Positions 1 through 9,600 of a DNA stretch of 64,000 nt are shown one piece after another (position 1 is the stretch's first letter; each line of letters starts with the position of its first letter). The notes beneath the pieces are model-generated. The model made no database searches. It was given only the letters and a program-made list of their open reading frames with translations, and was not told where the DNA came from. Source of the stretch: Thermohalobaculum sp964576075 (GTDB lineage: Bacteria; Pseudomonadota; Alphaproteobacteria; Rhodobacterales; Rhodobacteraceae); NCBI GenBank assembly GCA_964576075.1, contig CAZNTX010000003.1, positions 46,030 to 110,029 on the forward strand, in the 5' to 3' direction. The position numbers and the translations under genes were made by a program.

Positions 1-427
1 CGAAGGCGCGGGCCGAGAGAACCTCGGGCGCCCGGAGGGTCAGGGCCTCGACGCGCTCTGTCCGGATCTCGACGGACACCGCCATGGCCCGGGCCGCGGC
101 GGCGAGAAAGGCGGCCTTGCGGGTATCGGAATCGACGAGGGTGACGGTCGGGGCGCCGCGGTCGGCGGCGATGGCGGCGATCACGAGGCCCGGGAAGCCG
201 GCGCCAGAGCCGAGGTCGAGCCAGGTTCGGGCGCCCGGCGGGGCGAGCGGGAAGAGCTGGGCGCTGTCCGCGATGTGGCGGGTCCAGACATCGCGGAGAC
301 TCGTCGGGGAGACGAGATTGATCCGGCGGGACCATTTTTCCAGGCAGGCCACATAGGCGTCGAGCCGCTCCAGCGTTTCACATGAAACATCGAGGCCGGA
401 GAGCTCCGCGAGACGGGCGCGGCTCAC
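1..427 (-). CDS. rsmG: 16S rRNA (guanine-N7)-methyltransferase RsmG (3' end outside window)
   Basis: This is the N-terminal part, about 142 residues, of the SAM-dependent enzyme that methylates 16S rRNA G527. The reading frame contains the SAM-binding motif DLGSGAGFPG at about residues 71-80 and an upstream KWSRRINLVSP segment typical of RsmG. I chose a GTG start at 425-427 because it overlaps the mnmG stop codon (GTGA), the coupling seen throughout this window. An ATG at 388-390 is in another frame and gives a protein without the motifs. The gene continues beyond base 1, where parA and parB would be expected from synteny. A parS-like palindrome (374-389) lies inside codons 13-18. Confidence 0.93.
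   Translation of the reverse strand, partial: MSRARLAELSGLDVSCETLERLDAYVACLEKWSRRINLVSPTSLRDVWTRHIADSAQLFPLAPPGARTWLDLGSGAGFPGLVIAAIAADRGAPTVTLVDSDTRKAAFLAAAARAMAVSVEIRTERVEALTLRAPEVLSARAF
374..389. other. parS: parS-like centromere site inside rsmG
   Basis: The 16 bases read CGTTTCACATGAAACA. The perfect inverted core GTTTCA-CA-TGAAAC (375-388) differs from the bacterial ParB-binding consensus TGTTTCACGTGAAACA at two positions. It lies in the coding sequence of rsmG. Position next to mnmG/rsmG, close to the expected parAB, supports a chromosome-partitioning role; binding itself is inferred. Confidence 0.65.
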
Positions 428-2310
428 CCGGCGGCCGCCCGCTCCCCGCCGGCCCGCTTGGCGGCCAGGAGGAGCAGGGAGAGGGCGGCCGGGGTCATGC
501 CCTCGATCCGCCGGGCTTCCCCGAGGGTGCGGGGGCGCCGCGCGGCGAGCTTGGCGCGGAGCTCCGCGGAGAGCCCCGGCAAGGCGCCGAGGTCCAGATC
601 GGCGGGCAACGGGCGGCCCTCTTCGCGGCGCATCTCCGCGACATCGGCGGCCTGGCGCTCGATATAGCCGGCATATTGCGCCTCGCGCGCGAGCTGGGCC
701 ATCTCGGCCGAGGCTATGGCTGCGAGATCGGGGAAGATCTCCCGGAGCCGCTCGGGCGTGACCTCCGGGAGCGCGAGAAGGTCGAGCGCGGTGCGGCGGA
801 CGCCATCCTGGTTGATAGACAGGCCGGCACGGGCGGCCTCGGGGGGCGTCAGGCGGGCGGCGGAGGCGGCGGCACGGGCGGCCTCCAGCCGCTCCATCTT
901 GGCCGCGAAGGCCCGGGCACGCGCTTCTCCGACGCAGCCGGCGGCGAGACCGATCGGTGTCAGACGCTGATCCGCGTTGTCCGCCCGCAGCGACAGGCGG
1001 TATTCGGCACGCGAGGTGAACATGCGATATGGCTCGGTGACCCCGAGGCTCACGAGGTCGTCCATCATCACGCCGATATAGCCATCGGCCCGGCCGAGGA
1101 TGACCGGCGCCTCGCCTTGCGCCTCCCGTGCGGCGTTGAGCCCCGCCAGAAGGCCCTGGGCGGCCGCCTCCTCGTACCCCGTGGTGCCGTTGATCTGCCC
1201 GGCGAGGTAGAGCCCCGCGACGTCAGGCAGGCCGAGGGTCAGCGAGAGGGCCCGGGGGTCGACGTAATCGTATTCGATCGCGTAGCCGGGGCGGAGGATC
1301 TCGGCCCGTTCCAGCCCCCGGATCGTGCGCACATAGGCCAGTTGCACCTCGGCCGGGAGAGAGGTGGAGATGCCGTTTGGATAGACCTGCCGCGCATCGA
1401 GCCCCTCCGGCTCGAGAAAGATCTGGTGCGAGGTCTTCTCGCTGAAGCGCACGACCTTGTCTTCGATGGACGGGCAATAGCGCGGGCCGACGCCGTCGAT
1501 CCGGCCCCCATACATCGCCGACCGGTCGAGATTGGCGCGGATGATGTCGTGCGTCCGCGGATTGGTATGGGTTACGTGACAGGGGACCTGCGCGGCCTCC
1601 GGGTGGTCGGAGAGAAAGGAGAAGAGCTCCGGATCCGGGTCCCCCGGCTGGGGGTCGAGCGCGGAGAGGTCCAGGCTCGCGCGGTCGAGCCGCGGGGGCG
1701 TCCCGGTCTTGAGACGCCCGACGGCGAGGCCGAGATCCCGGATCCGGGCGGCGAGACGCGCCGCGGCCGGGTCGCCAATCCGACCGGCGGGGTGGCGCTC
1801 CTCGCCGATATGGACCACGCCGCCGAGGAAGGTCCCGGTGGTGAGCACGACGGCCGCGGAGGGCAGACGGGTGCCGTCGGCGAGGCGCACCGCGGCCACC
1901 CGCCCGGCCGCGATCTCGATATCCACCACCTCGCCCTCCACGATCGAGAGGCCCGGGCAGTCGGCGAGCGCGCGCTGCATATGCCGGCGATAGAGCGCCC
2001 GGTCGCATTGCGCGCGGGGGCCCTGCACGGCCGGTCCCTTGCGCCGATTGAGGAGGCGGAACTGGATGCCGGCGCGATCGGTCACACGGCCCATCACCCC
2101 GTCCAGCGCATCCACCTCGCGCACGAGATGGCCTTTGCCGAGCCCGCCGATCGCCGGATTGCAGGACATCTCGCCGATGCGGTCCCGCCGATGCGTCGCC
2201 AGCACGACCCGCGCCCCGGCCCGCGCCGCCGCATGAGCGGCCTCCGCCCCGGCATGCCCGCCGCCGATCACCACCACATCCGCCCGGTCGGACTGTTTCA
2301 CGTGGAACAT
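424..2310 (-). CDS. mnmG: tRNA uridine-5-carboxymethylaminomethyl synthesis enzyme MnmG (GidA)
   Basis: This 628-residue protein has the normal family length. With MnmE it installs the (carboxymethyl)aminomethyl group at C5 of wobble U34 in certain tRNAs, using FAD. The FAD-binding GGGHAGAEAA motif sits at residues 16-25, followed by the family signature around MSCNPAIGGLGKGHLVREVD. The start ATG lies directly beside a parS-like site, so the first residues MFHVKQ are encoded by the palindrome. Only three bases separate it from the mnmE stop codon, and its own stop overlaps the rsmG start, indicating a mnmE-mnmG-rsmG operon. Confidence 0.97.
   Translation of the reverse strand: MFHVKQSDRADVVVIGGGHAGAEAAHAAARAGARVVLATHRRDRIGEMSCNPAIGGLGKGHLVREVDALDGVMGRVTDRAGIQFRLLNRRKGPAVQGPRAQCDRALYRRHMQRALADCPGLSIVEGEVVDIEIAAGRVAAVRLADGTRLPSAAVVLTTGTFLGGVVHIGEERHPAGRIGDPAAARLAARIRDLGLAVGRLKTGTPPRLDRASLDLSALDPQPGDPDPELFSFLSDHPEAAQVPCHVTHTNPRTHDIIRANLDRSAMYGGRIDGVGPRYCPSIEDKVVRFSEKTSHQIFLEPEGLDARQVYPNGISTSLPAEVQLAYVRTIRGLERAEILRPGYAIEYDYVDPRALSLTLGLPDVAGLYLAGQINGTTGYEEAAAQGLLAGLNAAREAQGEAPVILGRADGYIGVMMDDLVSLGVTEPYRMFTSRAEYRLSLRADNADQRLTPIGLAAGCVGEARARAFAAKMERLEAARAAASAARLTPPEAARAGLSINQDGVRRTALDLLALPEVTPERLREIFPDLAAIASAEMAQLAREAQYAGYIERQAADVAEMRREEGRPLPADLDLGALPGLSAELRAKLAARRPRTLGEARRIEGMTPAALSLLLLAAKRAGGERAAAG
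2294..2309. other. parS: parS site at the 5' end of mnmG
   Basis: On the minus strand the 16 bases are TGTTCCACGTGAAACA, an exact match to the degenerate consensus TGTTNCACGTGAAACA known for ParB/Spo0J. It occupies codons 1-6 of mnmG, so the coding and the centromere functions overlap. It is the best match to the consensus that I noticed in the window and lies 1,920 bases from the weaker copy in rsmG. Confidence 0.82.
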
Positions 2311-2313
2311 CCC

Positions 2314-3642
2314 CTATTTCCCGACGCAGAAATTCGCGAACACCTCGCCGAGCATCTCCTCGGTCGTCACCCGCCCGAGCAGGCGCTCCAACCCGGCGAG
2401 CCCGGCGCGGATGTCTTCCGATACCAGTTCGGCAGGCGCGGAATCCACCCCTAGCCGCGCCCTCTCGAGCGCGCCCACGGCTCCTTCGAGTGCCCGGCGC
2501 TGCCGCTCATGGGCGACGAGCCCGCTCTCCCCGAGGTGCGAGAGCCGGGCCTGCACCGCCTCGAGCAGCGCCCCGATGCCCTCCCCGGTCCGGGCCGACA
2601 CGGCCAGCCCGGGCCCGCCCCCGAGATCGGCCTTCGCCGCGACCCGGATGTCGCCCGCCCGCGCCAGCGCCTCGGCCTCCTCCGGCAGCGCCGCATCAGG
2701 GGCCGTGAGCAACAGCCGCAGTTCCGCCGCCTCCGCCCGCATCCGCGCCCGGGCGACCCCTTCCGCCTCCACCGGATCGGTCGCCGCTCGCAGGCCGGCC
2801 ATGTCGAGAAAGGACACCGGCAACCCCTCGAGATCGTAGCGGAGCTCCACCACATCCCGGGTCGTCCCCGGATGCGGCGAGGTGATCGCCGCCTCGCGCC
2901 CCGCCAGCGCATTCAAGAGGCTCGACTTCCCCGCATTCGGCGCACCGAGGATCGCCACCTCGAAGCCGCTCCGCAGGCGCTCCGCCCCGTCCGACGCCGC
3001 GAGTTCCGCCGCGATCTCGCCAGCCACCTCTCCCAGGAGCAGGCCCACCTCCGGTCCAACCCGCTCCGGCACCTCCTCGTCCGCCCAGTCGATCGTCGCC
3101 TCGACCAGAGCCAGCGCCCGCAAGAGCGCAGCCCGCCAGCGCCCCGCGGCCTGGCTCAAGGCCCCGGACATCAGCCGCGCCGCCTGCGCCCGCTGCGCCT
3201 CGGTCTCCGCCGCCAGCAGATCCCCGAGCGCCTCGACCTCCGTCAGGTCCATCCGCCCCGCCTCGACGGCGCGCAACGTGAACTCCCCCGGCTCCGCGAG
3301 CCGCGTCCCGGGCACTGCGCCCACGGCCTCGAGCACCGCGCGGACAACCGCCCGCCCCCCGTGGCAATGCAGCTCAGCCATCGCCTCCCCGGTGAAGCTC
3401 GCCCCCTCCGCGAAGACGAGCACGAGCCCGGTGTCGAGCAGCGCCCCCTCTGGCCCGAGAAACCTCCGCAGCACGGCCCGGCGGGGCTCCGGCGGCGCCC
3501 GCCCGGTCACCCGGCGCACCACCTCCGCGGCCGCCGGCCCCGAGACCCGGATCACGGCGATCCCGGCGCGTCCTGCGCCCGTTGCCGGCGCGTAGATGGT
3601 GTCGCCGCCAGCCCCGCCCGGGACGCCGCGCTCACCCGCCAA
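2314..3642 (-). CDS. mnmE: tRNA modification GTPase MnmE (TrmE), TTG start
   Basis: MnmE is the potassium-dependent GTPase partner of MnmG in U34 modification. Residues 14-120 form the tetrahydrofolate-binding N-domain (DTIYAPATGAGRAGIAVIR). The GTPase domain has Walker A GAPNAGKSS at 233-241 and G3 DMAG at 280-283 (DTAG in most homologues). The protein ends in FCVGK, the C-x-G-K catalytic tail. No ATG or GTG fits the N-terminus. A TTG at 3640-3642 preceded by GGAGG with a six-base spacer gives 442 residues, close to family length. It is divergent from the quinone oxidoreductase gene. Confidence 0.95.
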   Translation of the reverse strand: MAGERGVPGGAGGDTIYAPATGAGRAGIAVIRVSGPAAAEVVRRVTGRAPPEPRRAVLRRFLGPEGALLDTGLVLVFAEGASFTGEAMAELHCHGGRAVVRAVLEAVGAVPGTRLAEPGEFTLRAVEAGRMDLTEVEALGDLLAAETEAQRAQAARLMSGALSQAAGRWRAALLRALALVEATIDWADEEVPERVGPEVGLLLGEVAGEIAAELAASDGAERLRSGFEVAILGAPNAGKSSLLNALAGREAAITSPHPGTTRDVVELRYDLEGLPVSFLDMAGLRAATDPVEAEGVARARMRAEAAELRLLLTAPDAALPEEAEALARAGDIRVAAKADLGGGPGLAVSARTGEGIGALLEAVQARLSHLGESGLVAHERQRRALEGAVGALERARLGVDSAPAELVSEDIRAGLAGLERLLGRVTTEEMLGEVFANFCVGK

Positions 3643-3754
3643 GCCGCGCCTCCGAGCCCGCGCCCCTTGACCCGGCCCGCCGGCCTCGCGCCATATCGAC
3701 CGTCGCGCCCCGCCCTGCGGCGCACCGCCGAGACCGATCGAGGAGCCAACCGCC

Positions 3755-4747
3755 ATGACCGACACCCACATCGCCGCCATCCGCATCGCCGAGACCGGCG
3801 CTCCCGCCGTCATGCGTCTGGAGCGCGTCCCGTTGCCGGAGCCCGGTCCCGACGAGATCCGCATCCGCCACGCAGCCATCGGGGTCAACTACATCGACAC
3901 CTATCACCGCTCCGGCCTCTACCCGCTCGCCCTGCCCTCCGGCATCGGCCTCGAGGGCGCCGGCATCGTCGAGGCCGCAGGCACCGAGTCCGGTTGGCGC
4001 GAGGGCGACCGCGCCGTCTACTGCACCGGCCCCATCGGCGCCTATGCCGAGGCCCATGTCGTCAAGGCCGACCGCGCCGTCCGCCTGCCCGAAGCCATCT
4101 CCTTCGACACCGCCGCGGCGAGCCTCCTCAAGGGCCTGACCGTCCAATACCTGATCCGCCAGATCCACCCGGTGGAGCCCGGCGAGACCGTCCTCTTCCA
4201 TGCAGGCGCCGGCGGCGTCGGCCAGATCGCCATCCAGTGGCTGAAGCATCTCGGCGCCACCGTGATCACCACCGCCGGCGGCACCGAGAAATGCGCCCTC
4301 GCCCAGCGCCTCGGCGCCGACCACGTCATCGACTACCGCGCCGAGGGCGTCGCCGCCATCGCCCCCCGCGTTCGCGAGATCACCGGCGGCGAGGGCGTCC
4401 CCGTGGTCTACGACGGCGTCGGCCGCGACACCTTCGAGGCCTCCCTCGACTGCCTCCGCCCCAAGGGTCTCTTCGTCACCTTCGGGAACGCCTCGGGCCC
4501 GATCACCGGCGTCGATCTCGGCATCCTCTCCTCCAAGGGCTCGCTCTTCGTGACCCGGCCGACGCTCTTCCACTACGTGCCCACCCGCGAGACCCTCCAG
4601 GCCGCCGCCGACGATCTCTTCGAGGTCCTCGCCTCCGGCCATGTCGCGATCGCCGAGCCCACGGTCTACCCGCTCGCCGAGGCCGCCGCGGCCCACGAGG
4701 CGCTCGAGGGCCGGCGCACCACCGGCTCGCTCCTCCTGCGCCCCTGA
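3755..4747 (+). CDS. qor: NADPH:quinone oxidoreductase (Qor-type, MDR family)
   Basis: This 330-residue zinc-independent medium-chain oxidoreductase matches QorA: an N-terminal GroES-like domain with GVNYIDTYHRSG (43-54) and a Rossmann domain with AGAGGVG at 150-156 for NADPH. The family catalyses one-electron reduction of quinones such as 1,4-benzoquinone and is cytoplasmic. It stands alone, divergent from mnmE across 112 bases and convergent with the M3 peptidase gene. No zinc-ligand cysteine cluster is seen, as expected for Qor. Confidence 0.92.
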   Translation: MTDTHIAAIRIAETGAPAVMRLERVPLPEPGPDEIRIRHAAIGVNYIDTYHRSGLYPLALPSGIGLEGAGIVEAAGTESGWREGDRAVYCTGPIGAYAEAHVVKADRAVRLPEAISFDTAAASLLKGLTVQYLIRQIHPVEPGETVLFHAGAGGVGQIAIQWLKHLGATVITTAGGTEKCALAQRLGADHVIDYRAEGVAAIAPRVREITGGEGVPVVYDGVGRDTFEASLDCLRPKGLFVTFGNASGPITGVDLGILSSKGSLFVTRPTLFHYVPTRETLQAAADDLFEVLASGHVAIAEPTVYPLAEAAAAHEALEGRRTTGSLLLRP

Positions 4748-4765
4748 CCCCGACCCGCGCGCCGG

Positions 4766-4796
4766 GGCCGGCCCCTCGCCCCAGGGCGGGCCGGCC
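4766..4796. terminator. Bidirectional hairpin between qor and the M3 peptidase gene
   Basis: Nine-base perfect arms, GGCCGGCCC (4766-4774) and GGGCCGGCC (4788-4796), enclose a 13-base loop in the 49-base gap between convergent stop codons. There is no U-tract. In a GC-rich genome with Rho such hairpins commonly end or protect both transcripts; function is inferred. Confidence 0.5.
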
Positions 4797-6824
4797 TCAG
4801 GCCGCATCCCGCTCCGCGAGCCCGCGCCCCTCGAGCAGCGCCTCCGGCCCCGGCATCCGCCCCCGGAACGCGGTGTAGGCCGCCTCCGGCTCCTCGCGCC
4901 CCCCGGCGGCGAGCACATGGGCCTCCAGCTTCCGCGCAGTCTCCGCGTCGAACACGTCCCCCGCCTCCTCGAAGGCGCGGAAGGCGTCGGCGTCCATCAC
5001 CTCGGACCACATGTAGCTGTAATACCCCGCCGCATACCCCTCGCCCGCGAAGACATGCAGGAAATGCGGCACCCGGTGGCGCATGGCGATCTCCCGCGGC
5101 ATCCCGATCTCCGCGAGCACAGCCCGCTCGAACCCCGCCGGATCCGCCGCCGCCTCCGCCGCGCGGCCCCCGTGCATCTCCATATCGACGAGCGCCGAGG
5201 CCAGATACTCGACCGTCTGGAACCCCTGCCCATAGGTCTCCGCCGCCCGGATCCGCGCGACCAGGTCCTCCGGCATCGGCGCCCCGGTCTCCACATGCCG
5301 CGCATGCGTCCGCAAGATCTCCGGCACCGACAGCCAATGCTCGAAGAGCTGGCTCGGCAGCTCCACGAAATCCAGCGCCACGCTCGTCCCCGAGATCGAC
5401 GGATAGGTCACGTCCGACAACAGCCCGTGCAGCGCATGCCCGAACTCGTGGAACAGCGTCCGCGCATCGTCCCAGGACAGAAGCGTCGGATCGCCCTTCG
5501 CGAAATTGCAGGTGTTGAGGATCACCGGCCGCCCCGGCTCGCGCAGCTTCTGCTGCCGCCGCAGCGCGCTCGCCCAGGCGCCGGAGCGTTTCGAGCCCCG
5601 CGCGTGATAGTCCCCGAGGAAGAGCCCCAGATGCGCGCCGCCGCGCGTCACCTCCCAGGCCCGGACCTCCGGATTGTGGAGCGCGAGCCCCTCCACCTCC
5701 CGGAACTCGAGCCCGAAGAGCCGCCCGGCCACGTCGAAGGCCGCCGCGATCACGCTGTCGAGCGCGAGATAGGGCTTCGTCTCCGCCGCATCGAGATCGT
5801 GCAGGCGCTTGCGCTCCTTCTCCGCGAGCCAGCGCCAGTCCCAGGGCTCCACCGGCCCGTTGAGGCCGAGCTCCGCCGCCAGCGCCGCGAGCCCCGCGCG
5901 CTCCGCCGCCGCCTTCTCCGTCGCCGGCGCCCAGACCCGCATCAGGAGCCCGCGCACCGCCTCTGGCGTCTTCGCCATCTCTTCCGAGAGGCGCATCTCC
6001 GCGAAGCTCTCGAAGCCGAGAAGCCGCGCCTTCTCCGCCCGGAGCGCCAGAGTCTCCGCCACGATCGGCCAGGTCGCCGCGTCCCCCACCGTGTCGCCCC
6101 GCCCGGTCCAGGCCCGCCAGGCCGCCTCGCGGAGATCCCGCCGGTCCGAATAGGTCAGGAACGGCTCCACCGAGGAGCGCGACGTCGTGATCACCGGCGC
6201 GCCCGCGCCCCGCGCCCGCCCCTCGGCCTCCGCCGCGGCCACGACAGCCGCCGGCAGCCCCGCGAGATCCTCCGGCCCGAGCGCCATCGCCCAGTCCTGC
6301 TCGTCCTTCAGCACCGTCTGCGCGAAGGCGGTCCCGAGTTCGGCGAGGCGCATCTGGATCTCCCGCATCCGCGCGCGCCCCGCCGCGCCGAGATCGGCGC
6401 CCGCGCGCACGAAGCGCCGCCGCGCGAGTTCCGTCACCCGCGCCGCTTCCGGCTCCAGCCGGTCCATCTCCGCGATCACCGGCCTCAGCCGCGCCCAGAG
6501 CGCCGCATCCGTCAGGATCGCCTGGCGATGCTCGGCGAGCTTCGGGCTCACCCGCCGCTCGATCGCCTGGATCTCCGGCGTCGTGTCCGAGGCCGCGAGC
6601 GTGAAGAACACCGAGGCCACCCGCTCGAGCGCCGCCCCCGCCCGCTCCAGCGCCGCGACCGTCGTCTCGAAGGACGGCGCGCCGTCCGCCTCGGCGATCG
6701 CCCGCACCTCCGCGCGATGCTCCGCCATCGCCGCCTCGAAGGCCGGCTCGAACTCCCCCACCCGGATCCGGTCGAAAGGCGGCAGGCCGAACGGCCCGTC
6801 CCAAGGCTCCAGAAGCGCGGTCAT
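4797..6824 (-). CDS. M3-family zinc oligopeptidase (oligopeptidase A/dipeptidyl carboxypeptidase type)
   Basis: This 675-residue thimet-oligopeptidase-like metallopeptidase degrades short peptides in the cytoplasm. The zinc site HEFGH starts near residue 459 within FHEFGHALHG, and the C-terminal region carries the family's substrate-binding ETYGQGFQTVEYLASALVD stretch. The start ATG at 6822-6824 follows GGAGG and lies one base beyond the upstream GST stop, so the two genes are probably co-transcribed. PrlC (OpdA) and Dcp are close paralogues that I cannot separate confidently by eye. No signal peptide is present. Confidence 0.92.
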   Translation of the reverse strand: MTALLEPWDGPFGLPPFDRIRVGEFEPAFEAAMAEHRAEVRAIAEADGAPSFETTVAALERAGAALERVASVFFTLAASDTTPEIQAIERRVSPKLAEHRQAILTDAALWARLRPVIAEMDRLEPEAARVTELARRRFVRAGADLGAAGRARMREIQMRLAELGTAFAQTVLKDEQDWAMALGPEDLAGLPAAVVAAAEAEGRARGAGAPVITTSRSSVEPFLTYSDRRDLREAAWRAWTGRGDTVGDAATWPIVAETLALRAEKARLLGFESFAEMRLSEEMAKTPEAVRGLLMRVWAPATEKAAAERAGLAALAAELGLNGPVEPWDWRWLAEKERKRLHDLDAAETKPYLALDSVIAAAFDVAGRLFGLEFREVEGLALHNPEVRAWEVTRGGAHLGLFLGDYHARGSKRSGAWASALRRQQKLREPGRPVILNTCNFAKGDPTLLSWDDARTLFHEFGHALHGLLSDVTYPSISGTSVALDFVELPSQLFEHWLSVPEILRTHARHVETGAPMPEDLVARIRAAETYGQGFQTVEYLASALVDMEMHGGRAAEAAADPAGFERAVLAEIGMPREIAMRHRVPHFLHVFAGEGYAAGYYSYMWSEVMDADAFRAFEEAGDVFDAETARKLEAHVLAAGGREEPEAAYTAFRGRMPGPEALLEGRGLAERDAA

Positions 6825-6825
6825 C

Positions 6826-7458
6826 TCATCCTCCGATCGCCGCCGCCCCGGGCCGCGCGCCCACACGCGCCAGCCAGGCGGCCAGATTGTCGAGCCCCTC
6901 CGGCATCGGATGCTTGATCACCCGCCGGAACCCCACCGCGATATAGGCCGTGATGTCGGCCACCGTCAGGGCGTCCGCCGCGAGCCAGTCCCGCCCCGCG
7001 AGCCGCGCGTCGAGCGCCGCGAGATGCCCGTCGATCCGCGCGCGATTCGCCTCCCCCCAATCCGGGCACTGCATCTCCAGCACCGCCATCTTCGGATTGG
7101 TGTGACGGAAGGCATGCCCGACCGCCGCGAACAGCCCGAACTCCGCCCGCCGCTGCCACATCTCGACGACCGCCGCCTCGAGCGCATCGCGCCCCATCAG
7201 GGCCGGCTCGGGATGCAACGCCTCTATATACCGGCAGATAGCCTGCGTCTCCGTCAGCACCGTCCCATCCGAGAGCCTGAGCGCCGGGACCACCGGCGCC
7301 CCCACCTCCGCGAGATAGTCCGCCCCCTTGTGCTCCCCGGCCATCAGATCCACCGTCCGGCGCGGCAGATCCACCCCCTTCTCCGCGAGAAAGAAGTTCA
7401 CCCGCATCGGGTTCGGCGCCCGTGGCTGGTCGTAGAGAAGCTCCGGCTCCGGCAGCAT
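6826..7458 (-). CDS. Glutathione S-transferase family protein
   Basis: A 210-residue cytosolic GST: thioredoxin-like N-domain (residues 1-80) with the conserved GAPVVPALRLSDGTVLTET segment for the glutathione backbone, then an all-helical C-domain with ADALTVADITAYIAV containing the N-capping box. The chosen ATG (7456-7458) has GGGAGGG seven bases upstream; an in-frame ATG nine codons earlier has no such site. It is the first gene of a two-gene unit with the M3 peptidase. Substrate unknown. Confidence 0.9.
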   Translation of the reverse strand: MLPEPELLYDQPRAPNPMRVNFFLAEKGVDLPRRTVDLMAGEHKGADYLAEVGAPVVPALRLSDGTVLTETQAICRYIEALHPEPALMGRDALEAAVVEMWQRRAEFGLFAAVGHAFRHTNPKMAVLEMQCPDWGEANRARIDGHLAALDARLAGRDWLAADALTVADITAYIAVGFRRVIKHPMPEGLDNLAAWLARVGARPGAAAIGG

Positions 7459-7485
7459 CGGCGATCCCTCCCTTGGCCCGGCCAT

Positions 7486-7514
7486 AGCCTAGAGCGCAGG
7501 CCCCGCCCCGCCAA
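7486..7514 (-). promoter_or_regulatory. Candidate promoter for the GST gene
   Basis: On the minus strand TTGGCG and TAGGCT are separated by 17 bases, about 30 bases upstream of the GST start. The hexamers match the sigma-70 consensus only partly, so this is a weak prediction. Confidence 0.35.
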
Positions 7515-7537
7515 CCCGCCGTCCTCCGGAGGACCCG

Positions 7538-7996
7538 ATGCCCCTCGCCCTGATCCTGCGCGACTTCCTCGCCGCGCAACTGCTGCTCATCCTCGCGCTC
7601 GCCCTCGCCGATCTCGGCCTCGAGGCAGCCGGGCTCGGTCCCCTGCCGAGCGGGGGGGCCGTCGGAGCGCTCCTCGGCGCGGTCTTTCTCGCCGCCCATT
7701 TCCATGCCGAGCGCGGCGGCGTGGCGCCGACGGGCGCGCGCGCCTGGCGGATCGCCCTCGCGCTCTGGGCCGCGACGCTCCTCCTCACCGGGCTCCTCGC
7801 CGGCCCCGTCCTCCTTCCCACCCTCCTCGAGGGGCTCGAGCGGGCACCGCAAAGCGGCGAAGCGCTCGCCAAGTTCCTGGCCGTCCTCGGCGTCGTCCTC
7901 GGCAGCTTCCTGTTCCTGCTGCTGCTCGCGTTGCGCTACGCCTTTCCCTGGGCCGTGCGGCAGGCGGAGCGCAATCTCGCCCGCGCCCGGCGCTGA
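7538..7996 (+). CDS. Four-helix inner-membrane protein resembling the ABZJ_00895 family
   Basis: A 152-residue protein made of four hydrophobic segments at about residues 5-28, 38-57, 66-90 and 112-136, with a short basic tail. Length, number of helices and the ALRYAF motif at the end of the last helix resemble the ABZJ_00895 family of uncharacterised membrane proteins; that assignment is from memory of the family. The gene is divergent from GST and co-directional with pyrB 63 bases downstream. No function is known. Confidence 0.75.
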   Translation: MPLALILRDFLAAQLLLILALALADLGLEAAGLGPLPSGGAVGALLGAVFLAAHFHAERGGVAPTGARAWRIALALWAATLLLTGLLAGPVLLPTLLEGLERAPQSGEALAKFLAVLGVVLGSFLFLLLLALRYAFPWAVRQAERNLARARR

Positions 7997-8011
7997 GGCC
8001 GCGGCCCCCGC

Positions 8012-8040
8012 TTGCCGCCGCCCCGCCCCCTCGCCTATAG
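8012..8040 (+). promoter_or_regulatory. Candidate promoter of the pyrB operon
   Basis: TTGCCG (8012-8017) and CTATAG (8035-8040) are 17 bases apart, 19 bases before the pyrB start codon. The spacing leaves a very short leader, so no PyrR-type attenuator is visible. Confidence 0.42.
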
Positions 8041-8059
8041 GGGTCGGGGAGGGGCCGCC

Positions 8060-8988
<929 letters not shown>

Positions 8989-8992
<4 letters not shown>

Positions 8993-9600
8993 CCGCCCCC
9001 GCGCCGGATCCCTCGCTGCCGCCGGAGGCCGCCGCCGCCTGGGCGCCGCATCTCGAGCCCGGCGAGCGGCTTCTCTGGGCCGGGCGGCCTGCCGCGGGGC
9101 TGCGCTTCGCTCTCTCCGATCTCGGCCCGACGATCGCGGGGGCCGTCTTCGTCGCGTTCTCCATCGTCTGGGTCTCGACCGCCGCAGGCCAGGGCGGGCC
9201 CGCAGTCCTGCCCTGGCTCGGGCTCCTGCCGCTCGCCATCGGCGTCTGGCTCCTGATCGGGCGCAGGCTCTGGGACGCCTATCGCCGCGCCCGCACGGCC
9301 TATGCCCTGACCGACCGGCGCGCCCTCATCGCCACCGCCCACGCCGGACGGCGCCTGCGCAGTCTGCCGCTCTCGGAGCTCGACGAGCCGGAGGCCCGCT
9401 TCGGGCCCGAGACGACCATCGTCTTCTTCCGCGAGAGCCCCCTCGGACAGCGCTTCCGCCAGGGCCCGGTGCCGGAGGGCCGCATCCGCGAGCGCCCGGC
9501 CAATGCCCGCGAGATCGGCTTCGAGCGCATCCCCGACGGCGAGCGGGTCTTCGGCCTGATCCGCGCCGTCCGCCGCGCGCTTGCGGGAGGCGCCCCATGA
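8989..9600 (+). CDS. PH-domain-like membrane protein between pyrB and pyrC
   Basis: A 203-residue unknown that overlaps pyrB and pyrC by four bases on each side, so the three are translationally coupled. Residues 15-35 carry LEPGERLLWAGRP, typical of bacterial PH-like membrane proteins. Two transmembrane helices follow at about 41-63 and 73-92. A beta-rich region with ALTDRRALIATA lies after them. The N- and C-termini are probably cytoplasmic. The gene position is one I recall as conserved in Rhodobacteraceae, which suggests a role linked to the operon, but none is known. Confidence 0.8.

Noticed and set aside
181..390. 69-codon leftward frame starting MFHVKR at the weak parS site, resembling the mnmG start
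   Set aside because: It is in a different frame from rsmG and lacks the SAM motif. The real rsmG frame begins at the GTG overlapping the mnmG stop; similarity of the start comes from the parS palindrome.
382..2454. 690-codon rightward frame opposite mnmG
   Set aside because: Lies entirely antisense to mnmG, which has unmistakable FAD and family motifs. Its product is a low-complexity frame shadow without any domain.
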